64,000 bases of DNA, from assembly GCA_963721115.1 (NCBI GenBank), contig CAVRIA010000004.1, forward strand, positions 930,001-994,000, read 5' to 3'. The stretch's first letter is position 1. Every line of letters begins with the position of its first letter. The notes beneath the pieces were generated by a model. The model saw only the letters and a program-made list of their open reading frames with translations, had not been told where the DNA came from and did not search any database. The translations under genes were made by a program, and so were the position numbers. This document shows, one piece after another, positions 8,691 to 18,805 of this stretch. The stretch is from CAVRIA01 sp963721115 (lineage in GTDB: Bacteria; Desulfobacterota; Binatia; HRBIN30; CADEER01).

Positions 8691-9926
8691 ATGGCGGCGC
8701 CAGTGCCCTCCGCGGAGGGAACGGAGATATCGTGCGAGGAGGTGGCCGGTCGACTCGGCGACGCGTCTCTCGTCGTCGTCGACGTGCGCGCTTCGGACCT
8801 GTATGCCGAAGGGCACATTCCTGGCTCGGTCAATCTGCCCCTGGCCGATCTCGAGGCCGGCGCCGCGCAACGGCTTCCCGACCGCAACAGGCAGATCGCG
8901 GTCTACTGCGCCAGCCCCACCTGACCGGCGGGAGAGCAGGCCGTGGGCCTGTTGCGAAAGATGGGCTACTCGAACGCGAGGCACTATCACGGGGGCATGG
9001 CCGGCTGGATCGAAGCGGGCGGGGCCGTGGAGGCGGCGCCGTCGGGCGCGCCCTCGCGGCGGTCCGCCGCGCCGGAACCGCCGCGGTTCGAGTCCAGAAG
9101 CGCGCTCGCTCGCTCGGACGGGTCGCGCCGGCGGCGCGCCAACGCCATCGTCGATGGCCTGGAGCGCCTGCAGACACGCCAGCTGTTCCTGCTCTGGCTG
9201 GCGATGGTGCTCGTCCTCGGCGTTACCTACTGGCTCGCCGCCGCGGCGGGCTCGGGTCTGAGCGCCGGAGGGGTGCCGGTCGGTCTCGATGCGCACGGGC
9301 TGGGTACCGCCATCTATTTCAGCTTCGTCACCGCTACCTCGCTCGGCTACGGCGACGTCGTCCCGCTGGGCTTCGTGCGCGTTTTCGCGGTCGTGGAGGC
9401 GGTGGCGGGCCTGCTCGCCTTCGGGGCCGTGGTCTCCAAGTTCGTGTCGCGTCGCCAAGACGAGATCGTGCGCGAGATCCACCGGGTGACCTTCGAGGAG
9501 CGCCTCGACCGGGTGCAGTCGAACCTGCACCTCGTCCTCTCCGAGCTGCAGGCGATCGCCGGTCTCTGCGCCGACGTTCAGGTGGAGCACGATCGCCTGC
9601 GCGCGCGGCTGGAGAGCGCCGCCATGGTCTTCGCCGCCGAGATGCGGGCCGTGCACGATCTCCTGTACCGCCCGCAACAGGTGCCGGACGAAGGCGTGCT
9701 CGAGGCGATCCTGGCGAGCCTCGCCGCCGCGCTGCGACAGCTGGCCGATCTGCTGTCTTGCCTGCCGGCGGAGATGAGGGGCTCGTCGATGCTCGACCGG
9801 GCGTGCCGCCGCCTCGCCCGGCTGGCGACGGAGATCTGCGGCGAATGCGTCCCCCGCTCCTATGCCCCCGCGCTCACCGTGTGGATGGACCGGATCCAGG
9901 AGACGGCGAGGGGAATCGGGGGATAG
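8691..9926 (+). CDS. Rhodanese domain fused to a two-helix K+ channel, candidate selenoprotein (Sec78)
   Basis: One frame from ATG 8691 to TAG 9926 with a single in-frame TGA at 8922-8924 (411 aa if read through). Residues 1-115 are a rhodanese domain: VVVDVRASDLYAEGHIPGSVNLPL, then VYCASPT-(TGA)-PAGEQA, then GYSNARHYHGGMAGW. In related rhodaneses the residue in the TGA position is the catalytic Cys (CPAS-type loop). Residues about 165-260 form a helix-pore-helix K+ channel unit with filter TSLGYGDVV, followed by about 150 residues of likely helical cytoplasmic tail. A hairpin suited to a bacterial SECIS lies 12-27 bases after the TGA. Proposal: Sec is inserted and a (seleno)persulfide-sensing domain gates or reports to a K+ channel. 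Alternatives: a TGC to TGA mutation or error, or two separate ORFs with re-initiation at GTG 8943. Confidence 0.7.
8937..8951 (+). promoter_or_regulatory. SECIS-like hairpin after the in-frame TGA
   Basis: CAGGCC (8937-8942) pairs perfectly with GGCCTG (8946-8951) around the loop GTG; two more weaker pairs extend the stem outward. The apical loop starts 18 bases after the TGA and its first base is G. Bacterial SECIS elements are usually described with the loop about 16-37 bases after UGA and a G in the first two loop positions, so it fits. A six-bp GC stem can arise by chance in GC-rich DNA, and selAB/selC are not in this window. Confidence 0.5.
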
Positions 9927-10030
9927 GGGGATAAGGGGTTAGGGGGTTAGGGGGTTAAGGGGTTACGTGGTTAGGGGGTTAAGGGGTTAAGGGGTTAAGG
10001 AACTTCCCGAACCGTAACAGCTAACCCCCT
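9917..10030. repeat. G-rich short tandem array (GGGGTTAG/GGGGTTAA)
   Basis: About nine units of an 8-base G-rich motif (GGGGTTAG and GGGGTTAA variants) run from the end of the channel gene to about 10000. Inverted CTAACCCCCTAAC follows at 10021-10033, just before the convergent reductase stop. The two arms can pair into a long hairpin; the G-rich strand could also form a quadruplex. It sits between convergent genes, so transcription termination is one plausible role. Confidence 0.75.
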
Positions 10031-10035
10031 AACAG

Positions 10036-11697
10036 CTAACACCCTGCTTCTTTCATTGCCACGTACGTCGTGTAGCCGCCCGACAGGTTGGCGACGCGGT
10101 AGCCGTGTTGGGCGAGGAAGCGCGTCGCGTAGTACGCGCGTTGGCCTACGGTGCAGCAGAGGACGAGGGGGCGGTCGGCCGGAAGCTCCGCGTAGCGCCG
10201 GCGCAGCTGCGACAGCGGCAGGTTGACCGCGCCCGGGATGTGTCCGGCCTCGAACTCGCCGGGCTCGCGCACGTCCACCAGCAAATGGTCGTCGGCGCCG
10301 AGCGCGGACCAGTCGGCCAGCGGCATGTCGCCGTCGAGGTAGTTGGTGGCGATCATTCCGGCGAGGTTGACCGGGTCCTTGGCGGCGCCGTACTGGGGCG
10401 CGTAGCAGAGCTCGGCCTCGGCGAGATCGCGCACGGTCGCTCCCATCTGGATGGCCGTGGCGATGACGTCGATGCGCTTCTCGACCCCGTGGATACCGAC
10501 CGCCTGGGCGCCCAGGATGCTGCCGTCCGGCTCCGAGAAAAGGACCTTCAGATGGATGGGCTCGGCGCCGGGATAGTAGCCGGCGTGGTGTCCCGGATGC
10601 AGGTAGACCTTCTGGAACCGGGTCATCCCGGCGCGGCGCAGACCTTTCTCGCTGGCGCCGGTGCAGGCGACGGTGAGGCCGAAGACGCCCACCACGGCAG
10701 TGGCCTGCACGCCGCGGAAGCGCCGCGCCCGGCCGCAGATGGCCTCGGCGGCGACGCGTCCCTGCCGGTTGGCGGGGCCGGCGAGGGGAACGATGGTCTC
10801 CTGACCGGTGAGCACGTCGTGCACCTCGATCGCGTCGCCGACCGCCCAGATGTGCGGGTCGGCGGTCCGCATCCGGTCGTCGACGACGATGCCGCCGCGC
10901 TCACCGAGGGACAGGCCGGCGTCGCGGGCGAGATCCGTCTCTGGACGAACGCCGATGGCGAGGATGACGAGGTCGGTGGCCAGCCGCTGGCCGCTCTCGG
11001 TGACGGCCGCGATGGCACCGCCGCAGGGCTCGAAGGCGGCGATGCCGTCGCCCAGCACGACGTCGACCCCCTTCGCGGCGAGGTGCACGCGCACCCAGTG
11101 GGCCGTCTCCGCGTCGAGCGGCGGCAGCACCTGCGGCAGCTTCTCGAGAACGGTCACGGCGAGACCGCGGTGGGCCAGGTTCTCCGCCATCTCGAGGCCG
11201 ATGAACCCGGCTCCCACGATCAGGGCGCGGGCCGGCCGGCGTTCCTCGATCCAGCTGCGGATCTTCACGCTGTCGGGAATGGTGCGCACCGCGAAGATGC
11301 CCGGCAGATCGATGCCGGGCAGCGGCGGGCGCACCGGCAGCGCGCCGGGCGACAGCACCAGGGCATCGTACGGCTCGTCGCTCTCGCGCGGCCCGCCCGC
11401 GGCGTCGAGGTCGCGCACGCGGACCGTCTGCCGCGCGCGGTCGATCGCCAGCACCTCGTGGCGGGTGCGGACGGTGATGTTGAAGCGGTCGCGGAAGAGC
11501 TCGCTCGAGGCGACGAGGAGGCTCTTCTGGTCGGCGATGACGTTGCCGACGAAGTACGGGAGACCGCAGTTGGCGAAGGACGCGAACGGGCCGCGGTCGA
11601 AGACGACGATCTCGGCCGACTCGTCGAGCCGGCGCAGGCGCGCCGCGCACGACGCGCCGCCGGCGACTCCGCCGACGATGAGAACTCGTTTTCCCAT
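10036..11697 (-). CDS. CoA-disulfide reductase with C-terminal rhodanese domain
   Basis: A 553-aa FAD/NAD(P)H enzyme of the CoADR-rhodanese family, which reduces CoA disulfide or CoA persulfide and takes part in sulfane-sulfur metabolism. The FAD motif is VLIVGGVAGGASCAARL near the N-terminus and the redox Cys is C44 in SFANCGLPYFVG. The NAD(P)H motif is ALIVGAGFIGLEMAENL and the second FAD motif is IWAVGDAIEV. The rhodanese domain (about 455-553) has LVDVREPGEFEAGHIPGA and catalytic C515 in CTVGQRA. ATG 11697 has GGAGAG upstream; longer in-frame extensions run into hflX shadow sequence. Convergent with the rhodanese-channel gene, suggesting a shared sulfur or redox theme. Confidence 0.93.
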   Translation of the reverse strand: MGKRVLIVGGVAGGASCAARLRRLDESAEIVVFDRGPFASFANCGLPYFVGNVIADQKSLLVASSELFRDRFNITVRTRHEVLAIDRARQTVRVRDLDAAGGPRESDEPYDALVLSPGALPVRPPLPGIDLPGIFAVRTIPDSVKIRSWIEERRPARALIVGAGFIGLEMAENLAHRGLAVTVLEKLPQVLPPLDAETAHWVRVHLAAKGVDVVLGDGIAAFEPCGGAIAAVTESGQRLATDLVILAIGVRPETDLARDAGLSLGERGGIVVDDRMRTADPHIWAVGDAIEVHDVLTGQETIVPLAGPANRQGRVAAEAICGRARRFRGVQATAVVGVFGLTVACTGASEKGLRRAGMTRFQKVYLHPGHHAGYYPGAEPIHLKVLFSEPDGSILGAQAVGIHGVEKRIDVIATAIQMGATVRDLAEAELCYAPQYGAAKDPVNLAGMIATNYLDGDMPLADWSALGADDHLLVDVREPGEFEAGHIPGAVNLPLSQLRRRYAELPADRPLVLCCTVGQRAYYATRFLAQHGYRVANLSGGYTTYVAMKEAGC

Positions 11698-11877
11698 GGC
11701 TCTCTCCATTCTCGATTGGTTAGCGAAGCGCCTGCCAACGCGGCATCGAAGCCGTGCGAAGCGTCGTCGGGGCGCACGGCCGGTCGGATTCGCGGCCCCG
11801 GGAACGGCGTTTCGACGTTCTGAGACCGCCGCCACCCCTCTTGACGCAGAGAGGGCGAAGGTGAATTCTACCTGCAG

Positions 11878-13161
11878 TTGCTGACCACGGCTGACAGGCG
11901 CGAGCGGGCCATTCTGATTGCCATCGAGCATGGCCGCGACGCGCTGCTCACGGCCGAGGAGTCGCTCGCGGAGCTCGGCCGCTTGAGCGATACCGCCGGG
12001 ATGGAGGTCGTTGGAAAGGCCGTCCAGGCCGCCAGAAGGTTGAACCCCAGCACGCTGATCGGCTCGGGCAAGATCGAGGAGATCCGGCGGCTGGCAGGCG
12101 AGCTCGGCGGCGACGTGGCCGTCTTCGACGACGAGCTGTCGCCGGCGCAGCAGCGCAACCTCGAGCAACAGCTCGGGCTCAAGGTCATCGACCGGACGCA
12201 GCTGATCCTCGATATCTTCGCCCTGCGCGCCCAGTCGCAGGCCGGCAAGCTGCAGGTGGAGCTGGCGCAGCTGCAGTACCTGCTGCCGCGGCTGACGCGC
12301 CAGTGGCAGCATCTGTCGCGCCTCGGCGGTGGGGTCGGAACGCGCGGCCCCGGCGAGACGCAGCTGGAGGTCGACCGCCGCCGCGTGCGCGAGCGCATCG
12401 CCGCGCTGCGCAAGCGCCTGGCGCAGGTCTCGCGCACGGGCAAGCTGCACCGGCGCAGCCGCGCTGCCGTGCCGTATCCGATCGTGGCGCTGGTCGGCTA
12501 CACGAACTCCGGCAAGTCGACGCTGATGAATCGCCTGACCCACGCCGGGGTGTTGGTCGAGAACCGGCTGTTCGCCACTCTCGACCCGACGGTGCGCCTG
12601 CTGCGGCTGCCCGGCGGTGGAGAGGCGTTGCTGGTGGACACGGTGGGCTTCATCCACAAGCTGCCGCACGGTTTCGTCGACGCCTTCAAGAGTACGCTCG
12701 AGGAGGTGTGCGACGCCGACCTCCTGTTGCACGTCGTCGACGCGAGCGATGCGCGCGCCGAGGAGCAGATGAAGGTGGTCGACGAGGTGCTCGGCGAGCT
12801 CGGGGTCGACGCCACCCCGCGCATCACGATGTTCAACAAGTGCGATCTGCCGGCGGTGCCGCCACGCCCGGCCGTGAGCGGACCGAGCTGTGCCGCCTCG
12901 GCGCGCACCGGCGAGGGGCTGGAGCTGCTGCTGCGTCAGGTGGGAACGCTGCTGGCGGCGCAGCAGGAGCGACTGCACGTGCGCATTCCCGCGGCGCGCT
13001 CGGACCTGATCGCGGCGATTCGCCGAGCCGGGCGCGTCTCCGAGCAGGCGCTGCAGGACGGCGAGTTCGAGATCACGGCCTACGTCCCCGCCAAGATCGC
13101 CGGCCAGATCCGCAAGGCGCTGGCGAGTCCGCCGGCCAGCGCGGCTCACGTCGAGGCCTGA
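11878..13161 (+). CDS. hflX: Ribosome-associated GTPase HflX
   Basis: A 427-aa GTPase that binds the 50S subunit and splits stalled ribosomes. The N-terminal HflX domain includes NPSTLIGSGKIEEI and FDDELSPAQQRNLE. A helical linker has GVGTRGPGETQLEVDRR. The G domain has G1 GYTNSGKST (about 207-215), G3 DTVGF and G4 NKCD. The start is the TTG at 11878: an in-frame stop lies at 11842, no ATG or GTG lies between, and HflX homology (RERAILIAIE) begins within ten codons. An alternative non-ATG start a few codons earlier cannot be excluded. Divergent from the reductase. Confidence 0.93.
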   Translation: MLTTADRRERAILIAIEHGRDALLTAEESLAELGRLSDTAGMEVVGKAVQAARRLNPSTLIGSGKIEEIRRLAGELGGDVAVFDDELSPAQQRNLEQQLGLKVIDRTQLILDIFALRAQSQAGKLQVELAQLQYLLPRLTRQWQHLSRLGGGVGTRGPGETQLEVDRRRVRERIAALRKRLAQVSRTGKLHRRSRAAVPYPIVALVGYTNSGKSTLMNRLTHAGVLVENRLFATLDPTVRLLRLPGGGEALLVDTVGFIHKLPHGFVDAFKSTLEEVCDADLLLHVVDASDARAEEQMKVVDEVLGELGVDATPRITMFNKCDLPAVPPRPAVSGPSCAASARTGEGLELLLRQVGTLLAAQQERLHVRIPAARSDLIAAIRRAGRVSEQALQDGEFEITAYVPAKIAGQIRKALASPPASAAHVEA

Positions 13162-13162
13162 G

Positions 13163-13272
13163 CGGGTGCGCCGGTGAGCCAGTGAGCCGGTGAGCCGGTG
13201 CTTTTGCCGGCTGATCGGGATGCCGTGCGCCGAGGCGCCCCGTACACCGGCACACCCGCATACCCGCTCACC
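13163..13272. repeat. Short tandem GTGAGCCG repeats with inverted arm
   Basis: After hflX, about four imperfect units of GTGAGCCG run from 13171 to 13200. About 45 bases later come CACCGGCACACCCGC and CCGCTCACCC, which are complementary. The two arms can form a long imperfect hairpin between hflX and the next gene. The plan resembles the G-rich array at 9917-10030, with different sequence. Confidence 0.5.
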
Positions 13273-13325
13273 CGCCCCTCGCCCTTTGACCTGGCGTGCG
13301 GTTGTGGAATGGTGAGGCCGCTCCG

Positions 13326-13904
13326 ATGCTGACCCTGCCGAACTTCCTCACGCTGCTGCGCATCATCGCCATCCCCGTCTTTCTGGTCCTGCTGACGCGC
13401 GGGAACTACGCCGCGGCGTTCATCCTCTTCCTGGCGGCGAGCATCACCGACACGGTCGACGGGGCGCTGGCGCGCCTGACGGACTCGGACTCGGAGCTCG
13501 GGGCGTTCCTCGACCCAATGGCCGACAAGCTGCTGCTGCTCAGCAGCTTCATCGTTCTCGGCATGAGCGGAAGGATCGCCAGCTGGCTGGTCGTCCTGGT
13601 CATCAGCCGTGACGTCATCATCGTCCTCGGCTACTGGGTGATCTTCTTCGTCCACAACGAGACCATGGCGGTCGATCCGAGCCGCCTGGGAAAGGTCAAC
13701 ACCTTCTTCGAGCTCTTCACCGTCGGCTTCGCGCTGATGGCGCTGGCCAAGCCGGAGCTGCCGCTGGCCGCCATCAACACCGTCCTGCAGGGGGTGACGG
13801 CTTGCACGACGGCCGCCTCGGGCGTTCAGTACGTCTACCGCGGCTTGCTTTGGCACCAGAGCCGCGGCAGTGTCGGCGGCTCGGAAGGAGCGAAGCGAGA
13901 ATGA
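13326..13904 (+). CDS. pgsA: CDP-alcohol phosphatidyltransferase (PgsA-like)
   Basis: A 192-aa integral membrane enzyme that transfers phosphatidyl from CDP-diacylglycerol to an alcohol, most likely glycerol-3-phosphate. The family motif D-x2-DG-x2-AR-x8-G-x3-D-x3-D is complete: DTVDGALARLTDSDSELG followed by AFLDPMADK. Several hydrophobic helices are present. The N-terminus LTLPNFLTLLRIIAIPVFL is typical of PgsA. ATG 13326 fits this; an in-frame GTG/TTG at 13296 gives an unconvincing extension. The stop overlaps the next start (ATGA at 13901), so the genes are co-translated. The alcohol substrate is inferred from family resemblance. Confidence 0.85.
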   Translation: MLTLPNFLTLLRIIAIPVFLVLLTRGNYAAAFILFLAASITDTVDGALARLTDSDSELGAFLDPMADKLLLLSSFIVLGMSGRIASWLVVLVISRDVIIVLGYWVIFFVHNETMAVDPSRLGKVNTFFELFTVGFALMALAKPELPLAAINTVLQGVTACTTAASGVQYVYRGLLWHQSRGSVGGSEGAKRE

Positions 13905-14722
13905 GGGTCCGGAGGGTGGCGGCGGGCATCGCGCTCCTCGCCACGGCCTGGGCCGTCTGTTCGAAGGCGCCCGCGGGCGCCGCGACGGAGGGCTCCCAGG
14001 CGTTGCTCGCGCAGGTGAAGAAGCTCAACGACACCACCCGCAAGTGGACCGATCGGACTCAGCGTCTGAAGCTCACGATCGTCGGCCGGCGCGGCTCGGA
14101 GTGGCACCGGGAGCTGCAGATCCAGACCAAGAAGTACGGCGAGGACGCGAGCCGCAGCCTTCTGTTCTTCCTCGCCCCGGCGGAGGTCCGCGGCGTCGGT
14201 ATCCTGCAGTGGCTGGAATCGGAGGGACCCGACCGCCAGTGGCTCTATCTGCCCGCTCTCAAACGCGTGCGGCAGATCACCGGGACGTCGAAGCACGAGA
14301 GCTTCGTCGGCACCGATTTCAGCTACGACGACCTGGCCATCATCTCCGAGATCATGGACTGGAGCGAGCAGGAGGCGCCGAGCACCCTGACGGGCGACGA
14401 GGCGGTGGAGGGGCACGCTTGCGCCGTGATCGACCGCAAGCCGACCGAGTCCGCCGACGTCGGCTACGAACGCATCCGGCTGTGGCTCGATCGGGACGAT
14501 CTGGTCGTTCGCAAGCTGGAGTTCTACGAGGGGGGGCGGCTCGAGAAGACGCTCCTGCTCTCCGACATCAAGCCCGTCGGGCAGGTCCCCAGCGCCCATC
14601 ACATGGAGATGCGCAGCGAGCGCGGCGGCAGCCATACCGTCGTCGAGTTCGAAGATATTCGATACGATACCGGCCTGAAGGACGATGTGTTCTCGGAACG
14701 CCGCCTCGAGCGCGGCGTCTGA
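13901..14722 (+). CDS. Outer-membrane lipoprotein-sorting (LolA-like) protein
   Basis: A 273-aa exported protein with signal peptide VAAGIALLATAWAVCSKAPAGAA. The body (about 40-270) follows the outer membrane lipoprotein-sorting family (COG2834), with QWLYLPALKRVRQITG and SFVGTDFSYDDL as recognisable stretches. Members have a LolA-like half-barrel and are thought to handle lipids or lipoproteins in the periplasm, but few are characterised. The four-base overlap with the pgsA-like gene suggests an operon. Homologues are often encoded next to RND-type exporters; none is here. Confidence 0.82.
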   Translation: MRVRRVAAGIALLATAWAVCSKAPAGAATEGSQALLAQVKKLNDTTRKWTDRTQRLKLTIVGRRGSEWHRELQIQTKKYGEDASRSLLFFLAPAEVRGVGILQWLESEGPDRQWLYLPALKRVRQITGTSKHESFVGTDFSYDDLAIISEIMDWSEQEAPSTLTGDEAVEGHACAVIDRKPTESADVGYERIRLWLDRDDLVVRKLEFYEGGRLEKTLLLSDIKPVGQVPSAHHMEMRSERGGSHTVVEFEDIRYDTGLKDDVFSERRLERGV

Positions 14723-14773
14723 TCGGCCGCGGCGCCGGGGCCGCGGCCGTCCCCGGATCGAAGGAGTGAGAGC

Positions 14774-17597
<2,824 letters not shown>

Positions 17598-17664
17598 CGG
17601 CCGGATCCTCGGCCTTGCGGGCGGGGCGGACGTCATTGTAGGGGATCAGCCTGAGGAGGACGCG

Positions 17665-18132
17665 ATGGCGGGAATTGCCGAGCTGATGGTGACGGACATG
17701 GTGACCGCGCGGGCGGACGAGACGGTCGCCCAGGTCGCCGAGAAGATGAACCGGAACAAGGTGGGGGCGGTCCTCATCGTCGAGGGCGGCTCGCTGCTCG
17801 GCCTGTTCTCGGAACGCGACCTGCTGAGCCGCATGGCGGCGCAGCACCGCAACCTCGAGCAGACCAAGGTGGGAGAGGTGGCGACGCGGGACGTGGTCAC
17901 GATCGAGGTCGGCGCATCGATCAAAGACGTTCTCGACATTTTCCGGGCGCGGCGCTTCCGCCACCTGCCGGTGGTGCAGAACGGCAAGCCGGTCGGCATC
18001 CTGTCGACGCGCGATTTCCACGAGTACCTGGTGGGGGGGCTCGAGCACTACATCGACCAGCTCAAGTACAAGCGCGAGTTGGCCGAGGGAATCGACCCGT
18101 ACGATCACGTCGGCGGCTCCTACGCGCGATAG
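17665..18132 (+). CDS. CBS-domain protein
   Basis: A 155-aa cytosolic protein made of two CBS motifs: about residues 5-60 (MVTDMVTARADETVAQVA to LLGLFSERDLL) and 70-130 (VATRDVVTIEVGASIKDVL to PVGILSTRDFHEYLVG). Such Bateman modules bind adenine nucleotides and act as energy sensors, usually on a partner. No partner is visible here, but the gene follows acnA closely and SD GAGGAGG precedes ATG 17665. Any link to aconitase control is speculation. Confidence 0.9.
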   Translation: MAGIAELMVTDMVTARADETVAQVAEKMNRNKVGAVLIVEGGSLLGLFSERDLLSRMAAQHRNLEQTKVGEVATRDVVTIEVGASIKDVLDIFRARRFRHLPVVQNGKPVGILSTRDFHEYLVGGLEHYIDQLKYKRELAEGIDPYDHVGGSYAR

Positions 18133-18805
18133 CGATCGCGACGGCTCGCCCCGGCGCCGCTACGACCATCTCGTCTTCGACCTCGACGGGACGCTGATCG
18201 ACTCGCGCGCCGATCTGGCGCATGCGGTCAATCGGGTGCGAGATCGCTTCGCGCTCGATTCTCTGCCGTTGCCGGAGGTGTGGACGTACGTCGGCGAAGG
18301 GGCGCGGCGGCTGGTGCAGAGGGCGCTCGCGGATGCCCCCGGTGTGGACGTGGAGGAGGCGCTGCGCCTCTTTCTCGACGAGTACGGGGGCCACCTGCTC
18401 GATCACACCCGCGCGTACGCCGGCATCGCCGTGCTGCTACGAACGTTGCAGTCCGAAGACGTCGCCCTCTCCGTCCTCACCAACAAGCCGGAGGCGCCGA
18501 GCCGCCGCATTCTCACCGGGCTCGATCTGGCGAAGTACTTCGGAGCGCTCGTCGGCGGCGACACCCTCGCGGTCCGAAAGCCCGACCCGGCGGGCCTGCG
18601 GCACCTCGCCGCGCTGACCGACACCGATGTCGACCGCGTCCTGCTGGTGGGCGATTCGGTGATCGATGAGCAGACGGCACGTGCCGCGCCGGCTCCCTTC
18701 TGCGGCGTGCTGTGGGGCCCGGCGCCGGAGCCGCTGCGCCGCTCCGACGCCGCGCTGCTGGTCGAACGGCCGGAGGAGATCGTCCGCCTCGTTTTCGATC
18801 GCTAG
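18131..18805 (+). CDS. HAD-family phosphatase (phosphoglycolate phosphatase-like), start unclear
   Basis: A haloacid-dehalogenase hydrolase of about 224 aa. The nucleophile motif FDLDGTLIDS is at about 18176-18205, motif II is LSVLTNKP, and motifs III/IV are KPDPAGL and LLVGDSVID. The only ordinary start codon in this frame is the GTG at 18236, which lies downstream of the catalytic Asp motif and would give an inactive protein. Upstream the frame stays open into the CBS gene with no ATG, GTG or TTG. So the real start is missing, either a rare codon or a base error near 18120-18135. The start coordinate given is nominal. The 3' end overlaps the convergent gene by four bases. Confidence 0.75.
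   Translation, partial: SDRDGSPRRRYDHLVFDLDGTLIDSRADLAHAVNRVRDRFALDSLPLPEVWTYVGEGARRLVQRALADAPGVDVEEALRLFLDEYGGHLLDHTRAYAGIAVLLRTLQSEDVALSVLTNKPEAPSRRILTGLDLAKYFGALVGGDTLAVRKPDPAGLRHLAALTDTDVDRVLLVGDSVIDEQTARAAPAPFCGVLWGPAPEPLRRSDAALLVERPEEIVRLVFDR

Noticed and set aside
8922..8924. TGA read as an ordinary stop making a separate 77-residue rhodanese fragment
   Set aside because: The fragment would lack the catalytic residue and the downstream half of the fold, while the frame continues with clear rhodanese homology; not excluded, but the Sec reading explains more.
9917..10033. True telomere or plasmid end
   Set aside because: It sits between two genes within continuous sequence; units are few and end in an inverted copy.
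10105..11823. Long plus-strand frame opposite the CoA-disulfide reductase
   Set aside because: Compositional shadow; the minus-strand gene has FAD, NAD and rhodanese motifs in order.
18236..18805. GTG 18236 as the HAD start
   Set aside because: It would remove the FDLDGT nucleophile motif that lies just upstream in the same frame.
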